From the NCBI GenBank assembly GCA_015179045.1, contig WHUZ01000001.1:2914001-2978000 (forward strand): a DNA stretch of 64,000 nucleotides, read 5' to 3'. Positions 10,232-21,378 of this stretch are shown in pieces; within the stretch, counting starts at the first letter, position 1, and every line of letters starts with the position of its first letter. This DNA comes from Kalaharituber pfeilii. Its lineage: Eukaryota; Ascomycota; Pezizomycetes; Pezizales; Pezizaceae. A program made the position numbers and the translations under genes. The notes under the pieces were generated by a model. That model searched no databases and was not told the DNA's origin. It was given only the letters and a program-made list of their open reading frames with translations.

Positions 10232-11751
10232 ATGGCTACCATTCATATAGCCAAAGCGCTTCCCAAGCTTCCAGAGGGCTGGTCTAGTGAATCGGGCTTC
10301 ATTGTCCACGGCTCGTTATCTCCGCCGGTTCACAGATCTCTCGAGCCTGTGGGGCCACATTTTCTGGCTCACGCCCGCAGAGTAGGTTGCTGATGGCTTT
10401 TCTTGAACTGTGAGCTCAGACGTCAAATATCTGACAGCAGCTTAGAAAAGGCACTCTCGCACCTTTAGTGAAGATGACCGCATTCAGGCTCAGCAGAATG
10501 TAAAGAAGGTTGAGGAGGACGATTCCGATGAGATTAGTGAACCAGAGGACCCGGTGATGCTTACCCGGGACCCTAAGGACTGGAAGGTTGGTGTTTTTTT
10601 ATCTACGTTCACAGTTACTAGCCCAGTTATCTGACAATTGATTTTACCTCTAGAATCAAGACCATTACGCCGTCCTCGGCCTGTCGAAGTACCGATGGAG
10701 GGCGACCGACGAGCAAATCAGGAAAGCCCACCGCAAGAAAGTCTTGAAGCATCACCCTGACAAGAAGGCTTCCGCTGGACAATCTGACGACGATTCCTTC
10801 TTCAAATGTATTCAAAAAGGTAATTCTCTGCATTCACCCGAAGAATCTATTAATTTGTCTAATCTCACAACAGCTATGGAGATCCTGTCGGACCCCGTCA
10901 AACGCCGTCAATACGACTCGGTTGATGAGGGTGCAAACCGTGAACCACCCAGCAAAAAGGCCAGGGGCAACTTCTACAAGCTTTGGGGCCCAGTCTTCGA
11001 ATCGGAGGCACGATTCTCTCGCATTCAGCCTGTTCCTAAGCTCGGTGACGTGAAATCCACTAAAGAGGAAGTGGATGAGTTCTACAACTTCTGGTACAAC
11101 TTTGATTCCTGGCGTTCATTCGAATACCTTGACGAAGATGTGCCTGATGATAATGAGAACCGTGACCAAAAGCGATATGTGGAACGGAAGAATAAGGCAC
11201 AAAGAGCGAAGAAGAAAACGGAGGATACTGCGAGATTGAGGAAGCTAGTTGATGACTGTCTTGCCTTGGATGAAAGGATTAAGAAGTTTAGGGAAGCTGA
11301 GAGGGCCCAAAAGAACGCTAAGAGAATTGCAAGGGAGGCAGAGGAGAAGCGTGCCGCGGAGGAGGCGAAGAAGAAAGCTGAAGAAGAGAAGAAGCGCAAA
11401 GAGGAGGAAGAAGCTGCAGCCAAGGTTGAGGTCCTCAACGCGAAGAAGGCCAAGGAGGCTGCGAAGAATGCTGTCAAGAAGAATCGACGTGTGCTAAAGG
11501 CCGCTGTCAAGGATGCAAATTACTTTGAGGAAGGCAGTCCATCTCCAGTTACCATTGACAAGGTTCTGGGTGACGTGGAGGTTATTCAAGGAAAGGTTGA
11601 TCCTGATGAGCTCAATACGTTGGCCAGGAAGTTGGAGGCTGCTGGCAAGGACGTAGCCGCCATTAAGGCTGTCTACGGCGAGCAGATTTCAGCTCTGATC
11701 GCAAAGGGGTCTGTGAAGGCGGAGAACTTCAAGATTCTCACCCCCGCTTGA
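10232..11751 (+). CDS. ZUO1: Zuotin-family ribosome-associated J-protein
   Basis: Zuotin is the J-domain partner of the ribosome-associated Hsp70 complex (RAC) and acts on nascent chains at the ribosome exit. Exons are 10232-10381, 10446-10586, 10654-10819 and 10874-11751; the introns are 64, 67 and 54 bp. The product is about 444 residues, close to the yeast length of 433. The J domain starts near residue 98 (NQDHYAVLGLSKYRW) and has the HPD motif at 131-133. A zuotin homology region follows (FYNFWYNFDSWRSFEYLDED), then a long Lys/Glu/Arg coiled coil that contacts the ribosome. Intron 3 contains no in-frame stop; it is called because removal restores FKCIQK|AMEILSDP, as expected for a J protein. 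Confidence 0.95.
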
Positions 11752-13742
11752 GTATCTTCCGTTCTGACCTTTACATGGATGTTTGGTTTGGCCACTCAAT
11801 GGCTGTATAGAATTGGGGAGGAATAAGCATCCATTTATAGATACATTATGTCAACTACTGTAGCGGCATCAATGCATGAATATCACGAACTGTCATGATT
11901 ACATGTCATAGTTAACTTATCTCCAATTTTCCTCAAGCGGCCGCCTCGTAGCTGCTCTTGTGTACGACAATCTCCGAATTATGATATGTAGGATCCAGTA
12001 AGGTAGTAAGGGGCGAGGCTAGGGTAGTACATATGGAGATGCCCAACCGCCCCGTTTGATACTTCAGAGAAAAGGGCTTGTCAGCCTGACTCTGGGGACA
12101 TAGATTTCTTGGAAACACTGCAATACCGCTATATAGCTACGCTCAACCTTCGCTTCGTTCCTTACAAAAATTCTGATGTCTTTAAGGATATTTATCAGTA
12201 GCTGCTGCTGGTCTTTGATACCATTTTCCATCCCATGTTCCAGGAAACGTCTTGAAATTATATGAGAAGGTAAAAGATCCGTGTATGTCCATACCGAAAC
12301 ATGTGCCCACTAATTTACAAGGTCATTACCGTACTTGTCACAATGTTGAAATTGGGGAATGACAAAAGCCATCCACTACACTTACGTATCAATTACATCC
12401 CACTACCACTACCACAGATTCTCCAACTTTATTATCTTTTACACTTGGAAGATGAAAATTTTTTCCAGTTGGTTTTTCCTTCCCAAAATTTTAAGGGGGA
12501 CATTGACGAGCGGACAGCGAAACTAACTGAGTATCCTGTTTTATTCTCAAAAAATTAAACTTTAGTCTTCAAAACAGGGGATAGATATCACTTCGATCAA
12601 TGCTGTTGGAGTTATGTTGACATGTACGATGAAGAGTCCTGAGGGCAATAAGCAACCCATGCAGGAGTTTCTTGAATAGGGGCGGGAATAGTATAGGAAT
12701 ATGGAATGTGTTAGGTTACTCGTAAAGTAAAAAGATGGGCGAGAAGCCGACGAGCCGTTGAATATGAGTCCATGAAGGACGATAAGAAGTAAATGGTCAC
12801 AGTGAGTACGTTGTTGCCGCTAACACGTACTCAAAGTTATATCTACGGCTTTTATTCTATGACGTAAAAAAACAAAAAAACCACCTAGAATAAGAGAAAA
12901 ACGCAAGAGGGAGGATTCCATTCTCCCTGGTCGAGATATCGGAGTCTTCATCATTTATCTCATTTAATAGCGTCTGGGCTGTAGTTGCGGATAAAGGGGA
13001 AGTGGTAGTGAGAAGCCTTTTATTGAGGAGGAACAAATGATCACCAAGGGACCTTAATCATGCCTTTTTTTAGAAAATTACGCTATAACGGGGTAATCGT
13101 ACACATGCGAACCGACCACCTCGTATTGGCTAGTCTCGTAACTACGTATTGGCCAAGAATTGATCTCATGTTAATGGACCTGGGTGCATGGAGTAGATAG
13201 CCGTTAGGTTACCAATTATCTTTTCTTAAGAAAAAAAACAAAAAGAAAGGAAGATCTGATATTGCATTGCATTTAATTCTCTAGCCCCCGGGCCATGATG
13301 CTCGTATTCCAATGCCATTAAAGATTGCTTTAAGGCATAATATTAGAGCACAACGAAAAGAAATACGTACCCGAGTACACTTACTGTACTGTACTAGGCT
13401 CAGTGCTTGGCGTCACTTCACATTGCCCCAAGAGTCATAGGTAAGCCTGTGCCACTGCGGTGTCGCCAACTGAACTGCCCCAGAAATTACGTCTCACGTC
13501 GCATCTCTTTCCCGCTGAGCTTCTCTCGAGCATGATCATCGATTTATTCTTCTTTGCTATCCCGCGAAACAACAAAACTTATCATACAACTACTGTACAC
13601 AACAACGCCAGATAATACCTCTTTAGCTATCTGCATCATACACAACCAAGTCCCGACGCTTGAGCCATTGTCTTTCTTCATAAGACCATATCCCCCGCTC
13701 GTTAGGCGCACAACTTTGGCGATTAGAGCGAAAACAACAAAA
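11752..13742. other. Intergenic spacer between Zuotin and verprolin
   Basis: Includes the 3' flank of Zuotin and the promoter of verprolin, with A-runs and T-runs near 12870 and 13230. An 85-codon open frame at 12301-12558 has no recognisable features and is not called. Confidence 0.5.
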
Positions 13743-15074
13743 ATGCCTGCCCCTCCCCCACCACCACCTCCACCACCTCCTCCTCCTCCAGGAGGAGGTC
13801 TTCCTAAACCTGCCGCCGGAGCCGGTCGAGTGAGAATCTTGCAGCTCATGCCCTCTCCGAATGACAGCTAACAATAATGTTCTAGGGTGCTCTACTCAAC
13901 GACATAGCTTCAGGCGGAATAAAGCTTAGGAAAGCTGTTACAAATGACCGCAGCGCACCAGTAGTCGGAAAAGTATCCTCCGGACCAGCAGCACCTGGTC
14001 TCGCGAAACCTCCTACAATTAACGCACCCCCAATCCCAGGGGTTGCAAGTGGTGTCGCGGGTGCAGCAGCAAATAGAATAAGGAGCAACAGTGCAAGCAC
14101 TTCAGACCAGTCTACTGGGTCGGTGATGTCTACGGCGCCCCAATTGGGCGGGCTATTTGCTGGAGGCATGCCCAAGCTACGAAAGGCCAAAGGAGCTGTC
14201 GATACTGGAGGTTAGTTTTTTTACCTATACTCCGAAATGGAAAATCCCATGACTGACCTTATTATTCACTCCAGCAAGCAAGGATTCCTCATACATGGCC
14301 AGTTCGGATAGCGCCCCTGCAGCACCTGCCGCCCGCCCACCCCAAATTCCAGGGCGGCCGAGTATGGCTACCATTGCCCCTTCTTCGCCCTTTGTTCTAC
14401 CAACAGGTCGGAAACTATCCCCCCATCACGTGGACCGTCCAGCATCCACGACTTCTCTTCGCAAGTTTTCGCTCCGTCGGGAAACTAACCACTCTGTCAC
14501 AGGCCCTCCACGAGTTGCTCCGCCTCCTCCTCCTCCTCCACCACCACCAGGCGCTCGACCACCCCAACTACCCCCATCAATCTCCACCCCAGCCCGTCCA
14601 CCACTACCGCCGCCGTCACGAGGAACTCCTCCACCGCCACCCCCAACATCGGCCCCACCAGCTCCACACGGCATCAACGGAATCGCAAATAGTATAGTCC
14701 ATGCCGTTCGAAAAGCTTCTGGATTGCACTCCGCAGTCGCAACACCACCTGCAACACCACCTCCACCTCCACCCCCACCCCCCCCTGCAACTGCTCCCCC
14801 ACCAGTAACCCATGCACCCCCTGCCCCACCTCCACCTCCGCCACCTCAGCCCCGTGCTTCCGCCCCCGTACCAAGCATCCGCAACACAAACGCAAGCTCG
14901 TTCACACTGGTAGGTAATACAAAGAAGGGGCAGAGGATAGTCATTGATGATTCGAGGTGGAGGTGGAAACCAGAATCGGACTTGCCAAAGCCGCAGGAAT
15001 TCAAAGGTTTCACAAAGATGTATAGGAGTGGGAGGGGCAGTAGCGTGCCTCTGGATTTGTCTGCTTATGAATAG
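13743..15074 (+). CDS. Verprolin/WIP-family actin regulator
   Basis: Verprolin binds actin and the WASP homologue (Las17) at cortical actin patches used in endocytosis. Exons are 13743-13829, 13886-14210 and 14275-15074, with introns of 56 and 64 bp; the product is about 403 residues. It starts with a poly-proline run. A WH2 actin-binding motif follows at residues 30-50 (GALLNDIASGGIKLRKAV). Several proline-rich tracts (SH3 and profilin ligands) fill the middle. The C-terminal block SRWRWKPESDLPKPQEF matches the WASP-binding segment of WIP proteins. Intron 1 falls directly before the WH2 motif. The antisense strand stays open through the proline tracts only because of base composition. Confidence 0.92.
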
Positions 15075-16142
15075 CTGGAAGTCGAGAAAGCAATGGACAG
15101 GATTGGAAACGGGACACTGGAGTCATATGAGAGAACGTGAGAGACAAGTTGTTGTATATTGAACGAATCATCATTTAGAGTCTCCTGCGCGCTCGATCGG
15201 TCGGTTGTCATCGGATGCTTATTGTTATGGGTTCAATTTATTCAATAGAGCGGCATGGTGTGATTTTGTTAACTCTTCAAGAAGTCATGTACTGCATCGT
15301 TATTTGTTTTGTTTATGGCTCAAGGTTAAGGAATGGTCGTTACTGGTTTCGAAAAGGCTTTTCCTTCCTTCCTTGCTCAAATGGGTTCGGGGTATCTGTT
15401 GTTCGGAGTTTTTCATAATTTGATCGTTACAAGTGTGTGGGGAGATACCTTTGTAAAGTAACCTAGCACTGGTTAGAGTTTGCTTTTGATTCCCCATAAC
15501 GTTTATTGAATCATCAAGTGTTCCCCTCGGCCATATGTCCGCCTCCATGCACCTTGTGCTGTTTCGTTTCTTGTGCTGTTAGTATATTATCAGCTCTCTT
15601 CATGATCATATTGGGCAAGATGAATATACAACAACGTCCCCCTATAAAAAAATAACAATAAAAAGAAAGAACAAAATTGCATAAAATCTACTCGATGCTA
15701 CCAAACATTTGCTATGCAAACCATTATTTTAAAGCCTATTTCATATGCAATTCTAAACCATTGCTAGGGAAGTGAAATATTCTAAACAAACACTTCAGAC
15801 AAGCAACACATTCTGAAAGAGAAGAGGAAAAGTCCTAAACAGAATTGAAAACAGAATTTGGGGATCACAACAAAAGCAAACATGCACACCTCAGAACTCC
15901 AGTAAATCCCTGGGTATTATTTTCTTTATTTTTATATATATATTTTTGCCTTTCCTCATTAGATACTGTATTACAGGCGAATGGTTTCAGGATGGCGGCT
16001 CTGCCTTCCATGACCTCGATTGAGGCAATCTCTGTCTTGAGTTCACGGTTTTTCTTTGCGAGTGGGATGGGTACTGCACAAATATTAGTGCTTGGAGATT
16101 ACCCTTATTGTTAAGAGAAAATAACTAACGTCGCTCATTTTC
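15075..16142. other. Intergenic spacer
   Basis: 3' flanks of verprolin and of the convergent TAD2 locus. AT-rich with short runs; no gene recognised. Confidence 0.5.
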
Positions 16143-16677
16143 TTAAATATAGAAACAGCGAAGCAGCATTATCGCCTCTTCACGATAAATTCCTCCGTAG
16201 CAAGGATACGGTGGGTCAATGCTTGGACTAATAAACTCTACTGTCAGCGAAATGTCTTCTTAGGTCCATTGTTAGAGCACTGAAGCCTTACTCCCGAACA
16301 ATATGGAATACCCCGCCACACCCACCAAACATATCGTTCAAACACCCAAAGTAGACTGCTTTGATCTTCAGCTGTCTTAAGGCCGGAGCACACAATGCAT
16401 GGCTCGACAGCGACATAGAGGTCTGTCTCTTGGAATATGGTTGGAGGCTTTGTCTTGAGGGTCGATTCCAGAGCCACAAATTCAGCGTGACAGGTGCCCT
16501 GATTCACGTGAGGTGCAAATTAGCATTTACTATGCTTGCAATTGGCCATAGTGTACAGAAAGGTTAGCTTACACACAACGATATATTTGTCTCATTCATT
16601 CCTCGGCAAATGATCTCGCCTTTATGGACAAATACGCAGCCAACGGGAACTTCGTCGGTATTGAGAGCAAGCTCCGC
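16143..16677 (-). pseudogene. TAD2: tRNA adenosine deaminase subunit Tad2/ADAT2, damaged
   Basis: Tad2 is the catalytic partner in A34-to-inosine editing of tRNA anticodons. Three exons are visible: 16573-16677 (ALNTDEVPVGCVFVHKGE), 16292-16498 (GTCHAEFVALE, zinc-ligand HAE) and 16143-16227 (SIDPPYPCYGGIYREEAI). Introns are 74 and 64 bp. In the middle exon the zinc motif PCIVCS is followed by a frame change near 16382-16386, after which ALRQLKIKAVYFGCLNDM resumes. The last exon ends with TAA where most homologues read on (FYI-stop-ENE, likely from CAA). No N-terminal exon was found to the right of 16677. The gene is either a pseudogene, with a functional copy elsewhere, or carries an assembly error. 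Confidence 0.75.
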
Positions 16678-19271
16678 CTGGAGATTATGATTAATTGTGT
16701 TATGAGATATGCTGATAGGAACCCGAACATTCTTTGTTTCTTCATATTTATTAGTAGCTTGTTAGCTGCGGGAAAAAACTTTGGGATATATGATATAGTG
16801 TAGCTGCTCTTGGGTGAGGAGAAGAATTTTAAGCACACAAATTAGCGAACTCAAGATCTCATGGAAATTAGTTCTGTCGCAAGAGCCGTTTTCTCAGCAC
16901 AGTTAATGGCAAGCGCCGCACCCCTTTCAGCACAGCAATGGAAAGAGCGAAAATAGTAAATCAATTACCAAGCAACGAGTGCAGTGCAGAAGTGTTCTCG
17001 TCCAGACTATTAGTTTGACGTAAGGAGAGATGCCATTTCGGCCATAGCCTTTTTAGACACTCCAGAACGCAGACTTCTTTTGATTCTCCCAAAATCCAAC
17101 TGCAGAATTCACCTGGCCATTCACGATTACTTTTTGTAGGCGTTGTTGCATATCATCTCGGCTTTGATATCGTAATAGAAGACCTTGAAAAGGACCTGCG
17201 GACGTTGCCCAACACAAATAAACCAAGAAATAATTTTCCCGCAAGGTACCGTTCCAACACTTAATTATTCGTCACTTTCTGATATCTCCGCTCTGGACTC
17301 TCTTTCATCTCCTCTTCGAGTCGATAAACCCTCTAGTTATGAAACTGAAAAGCAGCCCAACTCCACTCAGCCCAGCGAGATCCTTCGAAATGGTCAATCT
17401 TCATGTTTCCTTTCATGGAGAGATTCAGAGGACTGTAGACGGCGAAAACCCGGATTTGCACGATTAATGAATGTTATAGGACAACGGCAAGGGCGATCAA
17501 TGGACGGAAACATTCTTATCATAACATTTCAAATCGTGTTGTTGTTTAGTACCCTACCTGTCAAATGCGGAAGGCATGTTACGACAGGGATTACTGTAGT
17601 CACAGCCATTTGAGGTTTCGCTTCGCTTAGTCTCATGCCACGCTTCGCTTAAGCCCCGCGGTATTACATCATACCTGCGATGTCCATATTTACAATCTGC
17701 CCACTTCTATCAATACAACTCTTCAGCGACATTTTCGCACCCTTCCCCATATCATTGAACCGCAGTACCTCAGTGGGCGGTTTGAATGGCGGAGTATATA
17801 TATTAGTTAATTTGTATTGGAGGTGGGGGGGTATAGGCAGTAGAAGGTGCTGTAGGAGAGGCGGCCACAGCAAATGCAAGAAGCGGAGGTGGGAGAGGTT
17901 ATGGTAGAGTCTATCGGAGCCCTCAGGGCATTGAGCGACAAAGGTAGCACGGGGTAGTGGAGGGAGTTCAAGAGGCGGTGGAGTTGTGTACTTTCTGAAG
18001 TGACCTACAGCTTGGTGAAGTGATATGTCTGTTGTCTAGTGAAGTAGGCCATGGAGAGGTATCGAATTGAGGGCCCCGCTTCGTTTCTCATGCCCAATCT
18101 GCACCCTTTCTAAAAGATGGACTGCAATGCTCTGATTTCATATGATTACCCAGTCTCGAACCGACTACAGCTTATGATAGCGTGGTTCGAGACTGATGAT
18201 TACTCTCTAGTGCAACCGGCGCAGCTGTGCCCAAAAGAAACCAAATATCCAATCACAACGGGGATTAAACTCAGAATCACTTCCGCCAAGCCACCTGCCT
18301 CATCAGTGCCAGCCACAGCTGTTCCATACCCGATGTCTGCGAGCAAGGATATGCTACACACAGAATATTCATTCTTGTTCCATTCACACGTGACGTGCGA
18401 AATGGAGACCCGAATGGGTCATTTTGGCTAGGCTCATACAGATAATACCTTAACAAGTAAGCTCAAGGCAGTGTTGAACCGGCTCAGATTGTGTTTTATT
18501 GACTTGCCTAAGCGGTATCATCTTCTCCACCCACCGCCCCCTCTCCACCCCACCACCAATCCATCCCCTCTGGTTTCCCGCTTACGTTTGCGCACGTGGT
18601 CAGGGATCTTGGCTCCTTTAGACGTCCACACGTACTAGTAATCAGCTTCCCTCTGCTGCCGCCATGGCACGCCAAGCCGTGACAAACCCCCCCTGGTGGT
18701 TCCATGCCCCCGGAACCAGCCTGAATACTATGCTTGCACTCAGCTCCGTTACTATGGGGGTAGTCTCACGACTACGCTTAGGGGGGAGTGGTTCCATGGT
18801 TCTACGTTTACATGGGAATCATAAGGTGCCTTCCGCACCACATGTAAACGTTTAATACTCCAACATCACGTTGCTCGCTTCGCTCGTTAGTCATTCTTTC
18901 CCTCACGCATCGGGCTCCGTCCCCCCATTGAACAATAACAAAATAACCTGTCTGCGCAGTCAGATAAACTGACTAATATACTCACGTCCTCATACAAAAA
19001 AATGCCACTTCATTTATTCTGCTATCTATTTGACCGTCTATCCCGTAATCTTCGTAACCCGTGATATGTAGCAAACGCCTTGATTGTAAAAACCTCTCTA
19101 TGAAAGCAAATACCTTCCATTCCCTCTATCAATAAGAATAAAAACTGCAGAAAAGCCCACAATTTACTCCTTGCCATCTCTAGCCCTCATGTAAAGATGC
19201 ACCTCATCTCGAAGTTCTTTAAAACTTCGCCAATCTGTCATTGTATAGACAACTCCAGTGAAAGCTTCATG
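16678..19271. other. Long spacer with unassigned open frames
   Basis: No gene can be called with confidence. A plus-strand open frame at 17185-17613 (142 codons) has a hydrophobic stretch near its end but no domain. On the minus strand 17053-17220 reads GPFQGLLLRYQSRDDMQQRL, which looks protein-like but cannot be joined to other exons. Short, highly similar tracts TCGCTTCGCT occur near 17622-17650 and 18885. Confidence 0.4.
18151..18195. repeat. Perfect 12-bp hairpin CAGTCTCGAACC
   Basis: CAGTCTCGAACC at 18151-18162 is followed 21 bp later by its exact complement at 18184-18195. Related single motifs occur at 42177 (CAGTCTCGAGCC) and in the tandem repeat at 45300-45362. It might be a terminator-like structure or a repeat end; no function is assigned. 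Confidence 0.55.
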
Positions 19272-19947
19272 TTATCCAACTCGGCCTGTTTTCTGTCCAG
19301 ATGCAGTGATGGTGGCCTTTGTTTTCTCTTCGGATGCAGTGATGGCTTTCTCAATATACGTCTTCATTTCGGAGTTTACTGAGACATTGTAAATCATGAC
19401 ATTGTAGCTTAGCTATTGATGCAGATCTATTAGCAGAACTCGCAAAACACAGTCCACTGGAAAACGTACTGTTCCCAAGCCAAGTATAACCTTTCCAACT
19501 CCAAATGTTACTACTGTCTTAATCCACCCTTCGATTCTTTTGAACCCATCATCAATAGATCCTTTGACATTTTCAACTTCCTTTTTACAAGTTAGCATGT
19601 GCCAAACTAATTGCATTTGACCCATACTATTTCTACGATACTCAACCTTTCTAGTTGAGTGAGAACCCTCTTTCCTTTCGGCTGTTCGATATCTTCTCGT
19701 ACGACCTCATCGACTATTCTTTTCTACAAGGCCAACAATTTAGTGTATCTCACTGATCCATCGTTAAAAGTTCTACTTGCCTGTGAAGCTCTGCCAAAAT
19801 AGTGAAAGTGCTGACTGTTATGATAATGGCTAAGAAGAAAGCATCTATGAAAATGCAACTACATTGAGAGCCATGCTTGTAGCGGTAGTCAAAATCAATA
19901 TGTGACACACAACATAAAATTTTTGGAACTGTATTATTATTAGTCAC
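19272..19947 (-). CDS. Unrecognised protein with two predicted membrane segments (paralogue of 28499-29109)
   Basis: Proposed exons are 19754-19947, 19628-19718, 19470-19580 and 19272-19412, giving about 178 residues. The 47-bp intron 19581-19627 has a perfect GCTAAC branch site 9 bases before its acceptor. A hydrophobic segment sits in exon 1 (FFLAIIITVSTFTILAEL). A second is in exon 3 (WIKTVVTFGVGKVILGLGT), followed in exon 4 by a Lys/Glu-rich helix (NSEMKTYIEKAITASEEKTK). The second hydrophobic segment, the intron directly after it (phase 0) and the following helix all match the gene at 28499-29109. Function is unknown. A shifted frame just before the stop reads AELDNMKLSLELSIQ, so the C-terminus may carry a frameshift. 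The exon 2 donor could instead lie 9 nt upstream in the exon. Confidence 0.6.
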
Positions 19948-20154
19948 ACGAACTAGTCATCCAGACTACCCTGATTAGGACAGCGATCACTCGAAACTAG
20001 GCAGCGATTTTGACCTTACCTGTCTTATTTTTATGTAGAATCGTGTATGTAGTTCTATGTATGAGGCTCTGTGCGGCTCTGAACCCATGTCATCGTCTCG
20101 GTTCCGGAATCACAATATTTGACTGCTAATAGCTATAGCTTTCATATTGAACTT

Positions 20155-20760
20155 AAAATGCCCCGCGGAAGTGAGAAAGCGGATACCCTGAGAGATTTGG
20201 ATATCATTGCTGAGGGTTTGGTACTTGCCATTACCACATCTGAGGAGAGTAACGACGATATCATGAACTTCTGGAGGATATTTCAGTTGTCTCTAATGCT
20301 CTTGCAAGTGAGCGCTATCTTATATCTCGAGAGTCTGCAGGCAGGCACAATAATGAGATACTCGACAATATGCCGCCTTTTTAGTATTTTTCCGAATCCA
20401 CCAGGGCAATTTCTGGCGTTTGGTAGATCTTTTGCATGAAGCAGGGGGAGATGGGTATTGGCATCAAGTGTCACCTGGATTCAGTAGCCGGAAATCAAGA
20501 GCAGTACATCAGCAGGTGGGAGTAGCTCTACATATGCTAGGGGAGGTAGTGGGGGGTTGGAAAGCGAGCGAATTGCATTGAACATCGGCAAAAGAACCGT
20601 TTCGTTATATCTTTTATGCCAATGCGTTTGCTTTCCTGTTAAACCACGCTCACGATACTCCTCCATCCAGCCGACTATACTCTCCAGTTCCTCTCACTGC
20701 CATGGGGTAATCGAGCGACCTTGAGAGGATGCACTCCCTGGATCTTGAGCAGAAGGTGGT
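20155..20760 (+). pseudogene. PIF/Harbinger-like transposase N-terminal relic
   Basis: Reading across three frames gives a chain of protein-like pieces: MPRGSEKADTLRDLDIIAEG (20158 on), then EDISVVSNALASERYL, then NFWRLVDLLHEAGGDGYW, then RKSRAVHQQVGVALHMLG, then ESERIALNIGKRTVSLY. The RAVHQQ..ALHMLG and RIALNIGKRTV blocks resemble the helix-turn-helix region in front of the catalytic domain of fungal Harbinger-type (DDE_Tnp_4) transposases. The frameshifts make it non-functional and no catalytic part remains. The assignment is by eye. Confidence 0.4.
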
Positions 20761-20778
20761 GCTGTTGCTGGCATTATT

Positions 20779-20870
20779 CGAACGAATTGAATGTGCTTAT
20801 TCAAGCAAATTGAACGTCCTTATTGGAGTGAATTGAACATGCTTATTAGAGCGAATTGAGCATGTGTGTG
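20779..20870 (+). repeat. Imperfect short tandem repeat (GAATTGAACATGCTTATTA-like)
   Basis: Three to four diverged units of about 28 bp (GAATTGAATGTGCTTATT, AAATTGAACGTCCTTATT, GAATTGAACATGCTTATT). No coding potential. Confidence 0.55.
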
Positions 20871-21378
20871 ATTAGAACGTTGATGATGATAGTCTCGTAA
20901 GGAGAAATCATAGCTGACTAAGCTAAATTCGAGAAATTTTCATGTTCTACAAGACTTTACCATACTCCAGACCATGATAACTTTTCGAACTGTTGCACTA
21001 CAAAAGTTACAATTTTTGTGTAGTGTGATGAGTCAGAATTCAGCCAATCAGATGCTTCGCCAAGCTTACAAGGTATGCCATGCGAGAAAGTTCGAAAAGA
21101 CACAAGGGTGATTTTGACTACTGCTATTGCTTGGTATGGTGATGCGAGTTTGCATGTTTGTGAATTCGTTGCTCGACGTGAACTTTTCGCCTTGCACGCT
21201 GGTGTGATCTAAAAAAATGTGGTTACTTATGTAGACCCCTGCTGCCTCTTTACGCCTACTAGGTATCCTCTTTCCATGTCGGGCATAGCCTCTCTATATA
21301 CCTACCCTACATCCCTTGGTATCTGCCTCTGAGGACCTCGGAGGGCCTTACATCTTGCACGGCCAAGCCATGTATCTA

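Noticed and set aside
11082..11510. Ser/Phe-rich open frame antisense to Zuotin
   Set aside because: Mirror image of the Lys/Glu/Ala coiled coil; composition artefact.
10744..11751. Single continuous frame as the whole Zuotin gene
   Set aside because: It reads through the 54-bp intron 10820-10873, which has no in-frame stop, and misses the N-terminus and part of the J domain. Splicing gives the family sequence.
14426..14895. Gly- and Trp-rich frames antisense to verprolin
   Set aside because: Antisense of proline codons; no start, splice or domain evidence.
16865..16920. Cytidine-deaminase-like string NCAEKTALATELIS on the minus strand
   Set aside because: Too short, no PCxxC partner nearby and no consistent splice path; could also be a decayed TAD2 exon.
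17185..17613. 142-codon plus-strand frame
   Set aside because: No domain, no homologue recognised, overlaps equally plausible minus-strand sequence; insufficient to call a gene.
18117..18431. 104-codon plus-strand frame
   Set aside because: Contains the hairpin repeat and shows no recognisable protein features.
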